Shown here: piece by piece, positions 43,792 to 52,127 of the stretch
Layout of the letters: each line of letters opens with the position of its first letter
Numbering within the stretch: position 1 is the stretch's first letter
Origin: UBA1952 sp965246765
GTDB taxonomy: Bacteria > Bacteroidota > Bacteroidia > Chitinophagales > Chitinophagaceae
NCBI GenBank assembly: GCA_965246765.1
Contig: CBDFFJ010000003.1
Coordinates: 372,001 to 436,000, forward strand
DNA: 64,000 bases
Direction: 5' to 3'
Program-made: the position numbers and the translations under genes
The notes under the pieces: generated by a model
Seen by the model: the letters and a program-made list of their open reading frames with translations, nothing else
The model's database searches: none
Told to the model about the DNA's origin: nothing

Positions 43792-45102
43792 TCAGTCAAT
43801 CAGGTAGCCCTGCTCTTCGGCGATGGCGCCGGCGCTCCAGTTCATACTGTCTATGCCGGAGATGCCTTCTATGGAGCCGGAGATCTGGAGGGAATTCTTG
43901 ATGATCATGTCCAGCATCTTCTCCTTCTTCTTCCAGTTGCGCTCAAAATCGTCGCGCTCTTTCTGCAGCTGCCCGCGGAATGACTGGAAAGACTCGCGCA
44001 TCGTATTCCACGGCGCCATGAATTCTGTGGAGGTGAGGTAGTCGTAAAGCGCCACCATTTTATCGCCCTTGTTTTCCTGACTCTTGCGGGCTTCATAGAG
44101 CTTGAGGATGGCGCCGCGAAGCACGCTTACCAAGCTTTTCACCTCCGCAAAGGAGCACACATACACGCCCTGCCGCTCGCCAAAGCGATCCATATCCTTG
44201 GGGAAAGCCTGCGAGACGATGACAGCGATCTCCGCCTTACAGCCCATCATGTCTGCCTTCAGCTTTTCTATCCAGTCGCCCCCGAAGGCCTGCGTACGCT
44301 TGCTTTCAAAGATGATGCAGCCGCATTCCTGCCCGAAGGCATTCCGCACCGTCAGGATGCAATCTGCGCCGCGCATCCCTTTGCCCACTTCCTTTACGCT
44401 GTCATACGGAAAGGCGGTGCGGAGTAATTCTTCCAGCGCCAGCTCCTGCACCTCGCCCTGGAGCTGCATGGAGCCCTGCTCGGCTTTGCGCTTCATTTCT
44501 TCAATGAGCTTCTTCTGGTCTTCCAGCTGCTTCTCGTATTCCTTCATGCGCATAGCGTTCTCTTCCTCGCGCAGCTTAAAGCGCTCTTCCTCGCCTTTGC
44601 GCAGATCGTCCTGTATGCGGATGCGCTCGGCGGTAATGGCTTTTTGCTTTTCCAATTCAAGCTCTGCTTCCCGCTTCTGAAATCCTTCCTCTTTGCGCAG
44701 AAATTCCAGCTCCTTGCGCTGCGATTCTTTCAACTGCTGCTGCGATCGTTCTTTTTCTTCTTCCAGGAAACGAAGCTTGGCGCCGAAGGAATGGGCGGTC
44801 TGTTCTTCAATTTCTTTTTTGAGGCGCTGCGATTCTTTGGCGCATTCATCCTGTACCTTTTTCTTTACCTCGTCGTCCTGCGAGCGGCGCTGCTGCTCCA
44901 ATTGCTGAAGCTGCTGCTGGAGTTGAGTTTCTTTTTTGGCGATTTCCTCATCCTGTCTGCGCTTCTGGTCCGTCCATTTCTGGTTGAACTCCGCGCGGAA
45001 TTTTTCACGAATGGTCTGCTCCATAGCTGAGGAAACCTCAAACTCGTGAGAACAGGACGGGCAGGAAATGGTGGAGGAAGCGGGGGAAGTATTTATCGGC
45101 AT
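43792..45102 (-). CDS. DUF2130 domain protein
   Basis: 436 residues from ATG 45102 (45123 is an alternative). A short CPSCSHEFEV zinc-like motif opens the protein, then a long coiled coil (about 40-215, very rich in K, E, Q, R), then the DUF2130 domain with GADCILTVRN and IIFESKRTQAFGGDWIEKLK. The E-x-K arrangement resembles a PD-(D/E)xK nuclease core, so a DNA-related role is plausible but unproven. A full -7 match lies upstream. It is 40 bp from the exonuclease gene downstream, on the same strand. Confidence 0.85.
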   Translation of the reverse strand: MPINTSPASSTISCPSCSHEFEVSSAMEQTIREKFRAEFNQKWTDQKRRQDEEIAKKETQLQQQLQQLEQQRRSQDDEVKKKVQDECAKESQRLKKEIEEQTAHSFGAKLRFLEEEKERSQQQLKESQRKELEFLRKEEGFQKREAELELEKQKAITAERIRIQDDLRKGEEERFKLREEENAMRMKEYEKQLEDQKKLIEEMKRKAEQGSMQLQGEVQELALEELLRTAFPYDSVKEVGKGMRGADCILTVRNAFGQECGCIIFESKRTQAFGGDWIEKLKADMMGCKAEIAVIVSQAFPKDMDRFGERQGVYVCSFAEVKSLVSVLRGAILKLYEARKSQENKGDKMVALYDYLTSTEFMAPWNTMRESFQSFRGQLQKERDDFERNWKKKEKMLDMIIKNSLQISGSIEGISGIDSMNWSAGAIAEEQGYLID

Positions 45103-45137
45103 ACGGCTCAGGTCGGGTGTCACAGGGTGATAATGTT

Positions 45138-45145
45138 CAAATTTA
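45138..45145 (-). promoter_or_regulatory. Putative -7 box for the DUF2130 gene
   Basis: The minus strand reads TAAATTTG, a full match to TAnnTTTG. The divergent OmpA-family gene has TAATTTTA at 45176-45183. Confidence 0.45.
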
Positions 45146-45205
45146 GGACAGTGAAAGGAATAGCCGCGCCCGACTTAATTTTATCCGCGCCTCGCGCCCC
45201 CACGA

Positions 45206-47104
45206 ATGAGCCGCACGCTTTACTTATTTCTATTCCTCACGTTGTTTCTCTATGTGAATGCCGCTGCGCAGGAGGCTCCTGCGCGGGCGCGCCACGCGTA
45301 TGAAGCAGCCCTTCGCGCGCAGTCCACGCGGGACTGGGAGAAGTGGGAGCGGAACATTCTGAAAGCCATAAAGGAATATCCCGGCTACGTAGATGCGTAT
45401 ATCAATTATGGAGACCGGCTCCTGGCGCGTCATCAATACAAGGCGGCAGCCACCGTGCTGCTGGATGGTGAAAGACAGTGCAGCAATGGCGCAAAAGTGT
45501 TTCAGAAGTCGCTGGCAAAAAGCCTGCTTTGCAGCGGGAACATCGTGGAGGCGCAAAAGCGTATTCCGGCCTTGAGTAAAGACCCGTACTGGAAATCGCT
45601 TGCTGCCCAGGCAGACTTTATGTTTGAAGCGCGCAGGCACGCGGACAGCGCTGTAGTAAGTCCGGTGGGCCAGTTGTGGGGCATCAATACGAAAGACCCG
45701 GAGCTGTTTCCGTCGGTCTCGGCCGATGGTCAGACGTTCTACTTTACCAGAAGGGCCGGCGGGCAGGACGAAGACTTTTACTTCGCTAAGCGCGATACCT
45801 GCGACGGCTGGCAGAGCGGTCGGAATATGGGCAGCCCGCCCAACACGCTGCAGCAGGAAAGCGCTCAGTTTATATCTGCCGATGGCCACTACCTCTTCTT
45901 TATGCGCTGCGATAACCGAAGCGTTTCCGGCTGGGACCAAGGCGGCTGCGACCTCTACATGGCTTACCGCGCAGACAGTGTGTGGAGCATTCCGCAGAGC
46001 TTCGGCGCTACTATCAATATGCCCGGCTACGAGGGAATGCCCTGTCTGTCGTCTGATAACCGGGAGCTTTATTTCGTGAGCAACCGCGATGGCGGATATG
46101 GCGGCCTGGATATCTGGTCGTCGCGCTTCGAGCACGGCCTCTGGCAGCTGCCCCGGAACCTTGGTCCCGGCATCAATACGCCCGGGAACGAAACGGCTCC
46201 GTTTATCTATGCCGACAACGCGACCCTGTTTTTTGCTTCAGACGGCAGGCCGGGGATGGGCGGCTCCGATCTCTACGTATCGCGCAGGGCAGACGATACA
46301 AGCTGGAGCGAGGGTGTAAACCTGGGCATGCCGATAAACACGCCCTGCGACGAAGTATCGATGGCTTTAAACGCATCCGGCGACACGGCCTACTTTGCTT
46401 CGGATCGTGACAGTGTCGCGGGGAATTTTGACCTTTATCAGATTCCGGTGTCGCTTAAATACCGGCCGGCGCCGGTGATGTATCTGAAGGGGTATGTGTA
46501 TGACAGTATTGGCAGGGGGCGGCTGAATTATGCCAGCACATATATCTCAGACAGCGCCACGGGAAGAGATCTGTATCAGGTGCAAAGCAATCGTGGCGAC
46601 GGCTCTTACACGGTTGCGCTGGCAGCCGGCCGCTGCTATCATCTGCTTACAGACCGCATTGGCTTTCAAAGTGTGCTTGATACGCTTCGCATAGCCGATA
46701 CGATGGCGGGACACACGCTGGAGCGGAACATATCCCTGCTTCCCTTTGACTATCAGAAGCCGGTAACGGATACGCTGGCAGCCACCATTTTTTTTGAAAA
46801 AAACAGCATCGCCCTATCCGATTCGGGCAGTGCAGCGCTACGCACATTGCTGACGCCATACAGAGGTCTGGCAGGGGTCGCCGTACTGGTAAATGGATAT
46901 ACCGACAACTCGGGCACGCCCATGCTGAACGAGCAGTTATCCTTCACAAGGGCGCGCCTGACAGGCGATGTCATTAAGTCTATGGGTTTTGCTCCGGAAG
47001 CAGTGCAGGTGCAGGGCTGGGGTGAGGCGAACCCCAAAGCTGAGAATGACAGCGATGCGCATCGCGACCTCAACCGGCGGGTGGAGGTGATAGTGCGCCA
47101 ATAG
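45206..47104 (+). CDS. OmpA-family protein with PD40 repeats
   Basis: 632 residues: signal peptide (MSRTLYLFLFLTLFLYVNAA), TPR-like helices about 25-140, PD40/WD40-like propeller repeats about 160-390 (FPSVSADGQTFYFTRR, PCLSSDNRELYFVSNR, GYGGLDIW), a carboxypeptidase-regulatory-like domain about 430-500, and a C-terminal OmpA peptidoglycan-binding domain about 525-632 (NGYTDNSG, LSFTRARL, NRRVEVIV). The architecture resembles T9SS/gliding-associated PorE-type proteins, which link the outer membrane to peptidoglycan. A 3' terminator lies at 47183. Confidence 0.9.
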   Translation: MSRTLYLFLFLTLFLYVNAAAQEAPARARHAYEAALRAQSTRDWEKWERNILKAIKEYPGYVDAYINYGDRLLARHQYKAAATVLLDGERQCSNGAKVFQKSLAKSLLCSGNIVEAQKRIPALSKDPYWKSLAAQADFMFEARRHADSAVVSPVGQLWGINTKDPELFPSVSADGQTFYFTRRAGGQDEDFYFAKRDTCDGWQSGRNMGSPPNTLQQESAQFISADGHYLFFMRCDNRSVSGWDQGGCDLYMAYRADSVWSIPQSFGATINMPGYEGMPCLSSDNRELYFVSNRDGGYGGLDIWSSRFEHGLWQLPRNLGPGINTPGNETAPFIYADNATLFFASDGRPGMGGSDLYVSRRADDTSWSEGVNLGMPINTPCDEVSMALNASGDTAYFASDRDSVAGNFDLYQIPVSLKYRPAPVMYLKGYVYDSIGRGRLNYASTYISDSATGRDLYQVQSNRGDGSYTVALAAGRCYHLLTDRIGFQSVLDTLRIADTMAGHTLERNISLLPFDYQKPVTDTLAATIFFEKNSIALSDSGSAALRTLLTPYRGLAGVAVLVNGYTDNSGTPMLNEQLSFTRARLTGDVIKSMGFAPEAVQVQGWGEANPKAENDSDAHRDLNRRVEVIVRQ

Positions 47105-47182
47105 GCAAAAACTAGATGGCCGCCAGGAATCTGTTGACCCCGGCAGCAATTCTCCCAATCTCAAGAAATGGTAGCGGTTATA

Positions 47183-47223
47183 AAAACAAAGCGGCTTTCA
47201 GTTGCTGAAAGCCGCTTTGTTTT
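47183..47223. terminator. Strong bidirectional terminator
   Basis: An 18-bp perfect stem AAAACAAAGCGGCTTTCA (47183-47200) with 47206-47223 and a 5-nt loop, flanked by A's and T's. It can end the OmpA-family transcript on the plus strand and the original tRNA-Val transcript on the minus strand. Confidence 0.88.
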
Positions 47224-47227
47224 CGAG

Positions 47228-47272
47228 TGGAGGCACACGGGATCGAACCGCGGACCCTCTGCTTGTAAGGCA
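47228..47272 (-). other. 3' half of tRNA-Val(UAC): likely attachment site of the island
   Basis: Minus strand reads TGCCTTACAAGCAGAGGGTC then a T arm with GGTTCGATCC and acceptor TGCCTCCA (discriminator A at 47228). Anticodon UAC lies at 47265-47267. The 3' anticodon stem GCAGA should pair with TCTGC, but upstream the sequence becomes CGCG, so the D arm and 5' acceptor are missing. The break falls in the 5' anticodon stem. A strong terminator lies on the 3' side, as for a real tRNA, and an integrase starts on the 5' side. Confidence 0.75.
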
Positions 47273-47412
47273 CGCGATGAATGGTTTCATATGGTGCGAT
47301 ATAGGCTGAAAGCCTTTACCGGCGCTGGTTTTACTTTTCTATAAATTCACAGGAAACCATGAAACACCACGGTTTCTGTGCAAATCCTGTGCAACTTTTT
47401 TCGGAGCTTTAG

Positions 47413-48678
47413 ATGAGTATGAACGCCAGCATTGTTGTGTCTTTAGATACCCGCCGTGTCAAGCAGGACGGCACCTATCCGCTAATAATGCGGCTTGGCT
47501 TTGATAACCGCACTATTCCAATTTCACTTGGTTACAGTCTTAAAGAAGACGATTGGGATGATGCCGCCCGTAAAGTCAAGAAATCTTATCAAGGCACAGA
47601 AACAGTTTCGCGCCTTAATAATCTCATTCAAAAAAAGAAAGCCAATGCGCTTGACATCGTGATGAAGTTGGACGAGAAGGGCGAACTCAAACGCCTGTCT
47701 GTAGCCGACATCAAACAGCGCATCGTCAATACGCAAGGCAACCAATGCTTTTTCAAATACGGCGAAACGCTAGTGGCCGATTTGAGAGAAGCTAAGCGAT
47801 ACGGCAATGCCGAATGCTATCAATTCACTATCAATATCCTCAAAGGTTTTGTCGCCAAGAAGGACTTGCCTTTCAATGCCATCACCTATGATTTTCTGAA
47901 ACGCTTTGAAACCTTCCATCTTGCCAAAGAAGGTAATGGTTATAACGGGCTGTCCGTTTATCTGCGCACCATTCGCGCCATTTACAATTATGCGATCAAG
48001 GCAGGTATTGCGGACAAGGAGCTTTACCCGTTTGACGCCTATAAAATAAAATCTATCCCGACCGAAAAACGGGCGCTTGATATTGATCTGCTCAACAATA
48101 TCGTCAATTTAAAGCTTCAGCCCGGCGATAAGCTATTCAATGCCCGGAACTACTTTGTAGCCAGCTATATGATGTACGGGATGAACTTCAAGGACATGGC
48201 GTTCTTGAAAAAGACGGACATTATTGACGGCCGAGTAAATTATCGCCGCAGTAAAACGGCCAAGCTGTATGACATCAAGCTGTTTCCAGCCTTGCAGGAA
48301 ATTTTAGATTATTATATTGAGGCCGACCCGGATGCGGAGTTTGTGTTCCCTATCCTAAGACCGGACAGCTTAGCAGCGCAATTAAAAGCCCTCAAGTGGG
48401 CTAGGAAGCGGTATAATGCCAAACTGAAACTGATCGCCAACAAATGCGATATTGAAACCAATTTGACCAGCTATGTCAGCCGCCATTCCTTTGCCACGCA
48501 AGCCATGCTTAATACGGTGCCTATTGCTGCTATTAGCGCGATGCTGGGCCATTCCAGCATTAAGACTACAGAGATTTATTTAAAAGGGCTGCCGTCAAAC
48601 ATACTGGACGATTACAATAGTCAGATTATGGGGCAAGCACCTAAGCAAAATCGTAAAGCTGAAACCCCAGAACCATAA
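47413..48678 (+). CDS. Tyrosine recombinase, Bacteroidota type
   Basis: 421 residues. Arm-binding domain about 1-100, SAM-like core-binding domain about 110-210, catalytic domain about 225-400. Box II is SRHSFATQAML, then MLGHSSIKTTEIYLKG with the histidine and the tyrosine nucleophile. The box I arginine, normally R-G-(M/I) before the (F/S)xD(L/M) segment, appears as Tyr255 (MMYGMNFKDM), so the site may be altered. It sits beside the tRNA-Val fragment and should catalyse integration there. A GGAG motif lies six nt before the ATG. Confidence 0.9.
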   Translation: MSMNASIVVSLDTRRVKQDGTYPLIMRLGFDNRTIPISLGYSLKEDDWDDAARKVKKSYQGTETVSRLNNLIQKKKANALDIVMKLDEKGELKRLSVADIKQRIVNTQGNQCFFKYGETLVADLREAKRYGNAECYQFTINILKGFVAKKDLPFNAITYDFLKRFETFHLAKEGNGYNGLSVYLRTIRAIYNYAIKAGIADKELYPFDAYKIKSIPTEKRALDIDLLNNIVNLKLQPGDKLFNARNYFVASYMMYGMNFKDMAFLKKTDIIDGRVNYRRSKTAKLYDIKLFPALQEILDYYIEADPDAEFVFPILRPDSLAAQLKALKWARKRYNAKLKLIANKCDIETNLTSYVSRHSFATQAMLNTVPIAAISAMLGHSSIKTTEIYLKGLPSNILDDYNSQIMGQAPKQNRKAETPEP

Positions 48679-48742
48679 TTCTCATACTTAATATTTTTCA
48701 AGCGATGCGATGCATTAAAAACAATTCAGGTAAAAAAGCACC

Positions 48743-48750
48743 TACATTTA
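48743..48750 (+). promoter_or_regulatory. Putative -7 box for the 48779-50264 pair
   Basis: TACATTTA, seven of eight positions of TAnnTTTG, 28 nt before the ATG. Confidence 0.4.
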
Positions 48751-48778
48751 ATCCTCTTCACGTGCTAAACCCTTTGCT

Positions 48779-49672
48779 ATGACCGTAGCTGACCAGTCTG
48801 CTGAACGACACAGAACTAAAATCGGTCTGTTCCTTGAAAATCTTGGTAAGCTTCTCGTCCCGCCAACTATTATCGCGATTATTTGTCCGTTATTGTTATT
48901 AGGTGGATTAGAAACCGCAGTCGCATCATTTGTTACGCTCCTTCTTACCGCAATTATTTTCTTTTATCATCCGTTGGTGAAAAAGGTGCCTTCACCCATC
49001 GTTTTGATGGTATTGGTCATCTTATTGACGGCATTTTTTTTCAGCTATAAGAACATCATTGCCAAGGATACTGGACTGGTAGCATTCTATAAAACAAGCA
49101 CGGAAATAATCGGTTTTATTCCTAAAAAAATTAGAAGTACCAAGAGAGAAATTTTCTTTTCAGGAACAAACTTCCACATTACAACTGTGGATAATCGGAC
49201 AGCTCTTTTAGAACGGCTGTCGCAAGGAGTAAACGTAAAATATCTCGTTTTCAATCCTTATTCGCCCATTTTGGAGACTGTTGCGCGTGACTTTGATCAA
49301 ACCCCTGTTGAACTAAGAAGCGAATGCATGTTGGGGTTGACCTATTTGCTTGAGTTGAAAAACCGCTGGGATAAGATAAAGCACTTGTCAAAAGCCGGAG
49401 ATTTGCAAATACGCATGTACAATGAATTCCCACGTGTCAGGGCGTATGTTTTTGACCCAGACAATGAACATAGCGAGTGTTTTTTAATTCCATACTTGCA
49501 CCACATAAATTCAACCGACTTGCCTGCATTCCAATTCAAGAACAGTGATGACGGCGTATTTAATGAGTATTACAACTCAATGAAGGAGCTATGGAAGCGT
49601 TCCGTAGATATGGATGTGATTATGGCTGAACAGGCAATAAAGGATTCAGTTCAAAACGCCAATGGACAATAG
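48779..49672 (+). CDS. Membrane-anchored protein with a PLD-like/DUF5919-like domain
   Basis: 297 residues. Three hydrophobic segments (about 25-45, 48-66 and 75-92) are followed by a cytoplasmic domain with EIFFSGTNFHITTVDNRTALL, LSQGVNVKYLVFNPYSP and FPRVRAYVFDPDNEH. The alternating strand/helix pattern resembles phospholipase D-like or DUF5919 domains, but no HxK(x4)D motif is visible, so catalysis is doubtful. Its last 11 nt overlap the GNAT gene. Proteins of this shape occur on islands in several contexts including defence; here the role is unknown. Confidence 0.65.
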   Translation: MTVADQSAERHRTKIGLFLENLGKLLVPPTIIAIICPLLLLGGLETAVASFVTLLLTAIIFFYHPLVKKVPSPIVLMVLVILLTAFFFSYKNIIAKDTGLVAFYKTSTEIIGFIPKKIRSTKREIFFSGTNFHITTVDNRTALLERLSQGVNVKYLVFNPYSPILETVARDFDQTPVELRSECMLGLTYLLELKNRWDKIKHLSKAGDLQIRMYNEFPRVRAYVFDPDNEHSECFLIPYLHHINSTDLPAFQFKNSDDGVFNEYYNSMKELWKRSVDMDVIMAEQAIKDSVQNANGQ

Positions 49673-50264
49673 TTATTCTTTCCAAGTTGTACGGGATGTT
49701 AATCCAAGTGTTCTTGACCAGGTAATGGCAATAAGAAAGGAGCATTTTTACACCGACCCATACAACCCTGAATATTGGAATGGTGGCATACAAGAATTGT
49801 TGGACGCACAAAAAATTGCCGACATCCATCGGCGAGATGAGACTTCAAAATTCGCCCTCGTTTTTCACTTTCAAAAACTTATTGCTTATGCCCGTTACTC
49901 GCTAAACAAAGAGAGGCTTGGTCAATTAGAGACTTCTAAACTGCATATCGTAGCTGCGACAAAATCTTATGTAGGGCTGGAGATTTTTCTTGATGGCGTT
50001 AAGCAAAAACTCGGTGATTGCTTAATTGAAAATGTACTTAAAGATTGTGCTGCAAATAACTCAACGCTGCTTATTTCCGAAATCTGTGTGTTTCCCTATC
50101 CAAACATGCCATCGCTCCGTCTACACCAACGCCACGGCTTTGTTAGTGTCGGCAAAAAAACTAAAGTCATTCGCCGGGGTGATGTTGATGTTACATTTAT
50201 TTTTCTGGGCAAATATTTGGGAGGCCATGTAGCTATTGCTTTGCAGCCATTGATGTTTTCTTGA
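49662..50264 (+). CDS. GNAT-like acetyltransferase
   Basis: 200 residues. The C-terminal half shows the GNAT pattern: a beta strand ISEICVFPYPN followed by SLRLHQRHGFVSVGKK, like the usual N-x-(A/R)-x-x-(Y/H)-x-x-x-GF motif. The acetyl-CoA loop (Q/R-x-x-G-x-G/A) is not clear, so the N-terminal part may be diverged. It overlaps the membrane protein gene by 11 nt in another frame, so the two are translationally coupled and probably work together. Confidence 0.65.
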   Translation: MDNSYSFQVVRDVNPSVLDQVMAIRKEHFYTDPYNPEYWNGGIQELLDAQKIADIHRRDETSKFALVFHFQKLIAYARYSLNKERLGQLETSKLHIVAATKSYVGLEIFLDGVKQKLGDCLIENVLKDCAANNSTLLISEICVFPYPNMPSLRLHQRHGFVSVGKKTKVIRRGDVDVTFIFLGKYLGGHVAIALQPLMFS

Positions 50265-50286
50265 TTTTGAAAAACTAAGCGGCTCT

Positions 50287-50343
50287 AAAGGCAGCACTAA
50301 GAGTTACTTTCCTAGGGAAATTCTCCTTTGTCGTGCCGCCTTT
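50287..50343. terminator. Stem-loop between convergent genes
   Basis: AAAGGCAGCAC (50287-50297) pairs with GTGCCGCCTTT (50333-50343) with one mismatch; an inner TTTCCTAGGGAAA adds a second stem. It lies between the GNAT gene and the convergent integrase. Confidence 0.55.
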
Positions 50344-50373
50344 TGAACATTTTTTGATGTCAATCTTAAAGAC

Positions 50374-51582
50374 CTATGGCCTTGCATCGTCCACGTAATT
50401 CGCGAGCTGTTGCATCATATCAATGCGTTCCGGCAGAAACTTGGCCCGGTCATAGGCCCGGTCAACCTCATTCGCGGGCGCATGAGCCAGTTGGCGGTCT
50501 GGCACTTCATGACGATAGCCTAGCTTTTCTTTGGCAATCCCCATTCCCAAGGCCCTAAAGCCATGCGCGGAATGAATGTCTTTATAGCCCAGAGCGGCAA
50601 GCGCCAGGCCAACCACTTTCTTATTGATATGCTGCCGCGGTTCCCAACAGCCGGGGAAGACATACAGGCTTTGAAAGTTAGTTGGCAGTGCATCGTTTGC
50701 TGCCTTGCGTTCGTGCAATATCTCCAACGCTTGACGTGAAAGCGGTACGATATGCTCCCGGCGCATCTTCATGCGCTCTGCGGGAATGGCCCAGACCGCC
50801 TTGCCCAGGTCAAACTCGCACCATTTTGCCGTGAGCAGTTCCGAGCGCCGCACCAGCGTCAACATCAGCAATTCTATGGCTTGCCTTGCATCTTGTGAAA
50901 TCGCCGTATTGCTATCCAGCTTGCGCAGGAATTCAGGCAGCATCCCAATATCCATTGAAGGGAAATTCCCCGTCTTGTAAGGCTTCAACGAGCCTTCTAG
51001 CCCATCGGCGACATTGAACTGTACATATTCTTCATTCCGTGCATGGTTGAGAATGTTTCTGGCATATTGCAAAGAACGGCGGGCCACTTCATGCGCCGGT
51101 CGCCGTTCAATCTCTTGCACGGCCTCCAAAAGCTGCCTTCTGGTGAGAACAGTTACCGGAATACGACCAATGGTTTTGAACAGGTCTTTTTCCAGTACCC
51201 GCAGGATTGCTTTGGCATGGCTGGCGCTCCATCTTTCAATGTTGTGCTGATGCCAGGCGCGGCCTACAGCCTCAAAGCTGTTTTTTGCTTCCAGCAGCGC
51301 TTTCTTGGTGGCTTGCTGCCGGGCCTTTGACGGGTCTGCGCCGTTCAATAAGAGCTTATAGGCTTCGGTATGTTTCAACCTTGCCTCGCTGAGGGTGATT
51401 TCGGGATAGGAACCAAAGGAGATTTGGTTTTCCTTACCGAGCAAGCGGTATTTATGCCGCCAGTACGCGGTGCCTTTCGGAAAGGCATACAGGAACAGGC
51501 CTTTGCCGTCTGATTTTTTGAGTGGCTTTTTAAGCTGTCGGGATTTTGCAATTAGTGATTTACACGCTAAGTCTGTCAGCAT
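50374..51582 (-). CDS. P4-type tyrosine integrase
   Basis: 402 residues. N-terminal DUF4102 arm-binding domain (about 1-90, SDGKGLFLYAFPKGTAYWRHK) and catalytic domain with box I RRSEL (R about 247), HGFRA, QLAHAP and tyrosine in DRAYDRA. This group is common on proteobacterial islands and prophages and less so in Bacteroidota. The ATG has GAAAGGA 8 nt upstream, a proper Shine-Dalgarno. As a second integrase inside the island it suggests a composite element; it could instead be the main integrase of a nested one. Confidence 0.92.
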   Translation of the reverse strand: MLTDLACKSLIAKSRQLKKPLKKSDGKGLFLYAFPKGTAYWRHKYRLLGKENQISFGSYPEITLSEARLKHTEAYKLLLNGADPSKARQQATKKALLEAKNSFEAVGRAWHQHNIERWSASHAKAILRVLEKDLFKTIGRIPVTVLTRRQLLEAVQEIERRPAHEVARRSLQYARNILNHARNEEYVQFNVADGLEGSLKPYKTGNFPSMDIGMLPEFLRKLDSNTAISQDARQAIELLMLTLVRRSELLTAKWCEFDLGKAVWAIPAERMKMRREHIVPLSRQALEILHERKAANDALPTNFQSLYVFPGCWEPRQHINKKVVGLALAALGYKDIHSAHGFRALGMGIAKEKLGYRHEVPDRQLAHAPANEVDRAYDRAKFLPERIDMMQQLANYVDDARP

Positions 51583-52127
51583 GGAAGTGGTCCTTTCGTG
51601 ATGAGCGAAAACGTACCACCATTGCTACCCCCGAACGGGCCGGTTTTACTTGGACACTGATGGCGGATATGAATTTAATCCTACCACGAATTTCAATTCT
51701 GCAAGCACTTACGGATGGTGCCGGATGCAGTAAAGAAATGTTCAGCGTTCCTTGGGGGAGAAGCATTAGTGAGCTTTCTATTGTTGAAACAAGGTTTTAA
51801 TGTGTGGGCGCTTTTATCGTGCCCCAAACAATACCCCGATTACTTCTGGATTGAAGTAACATTTACAATATACTATTGGAGAAAAAAAGCAATAAGACTT
51901 CGCGTATAGCGCCAGCCATACGAAAATTTAGGCAACAAATTGGTGTCATAAAAGACAGTAAGAAATAATGTTTACCGCGTTTGTTTTATCAAAATCAAAT
52001 ATTACGTTTATCCCCGAAATTGCTACTTACGAGTAGCAATTCATAAATCACAATGCCTATTTCCTAAAATCCTTTTACTCACTCGTACTATCACGCACAC
52101 AATTCATCACCTCAAACAACAAACGCT
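51583..52127. other. 545-bp gap: possible decayed ORF and a leader hairpin
   Basis: Only a short frame at 51715-51909 (GGEALVSFLLLKQGFNVW) is protein-like and might be the remnant of a larger gene; no start or upstream sequence supports it. At 52018-52041 a perfect 10-bp stem AATTGCTACT / AGTAGCAATT with loop TACG lies 87 bp before the next ATG; no T-run follows. Nothing else is recognised. Confidence 0.4.

Noticed and set aside
47228..47280. tRNA-Thr(UGU) on the plus strand
   Set aside because: The TGT reading lacks paired stems; the T-arm GGTTCGATCC and acceptor are on the minus strand, giving anticodon UAC.
51715..51909. 64-codon ORF as a real gene
   Set aside because: No ribosome site, no family and only part of it is protein-like; kept only as a possible remnant.
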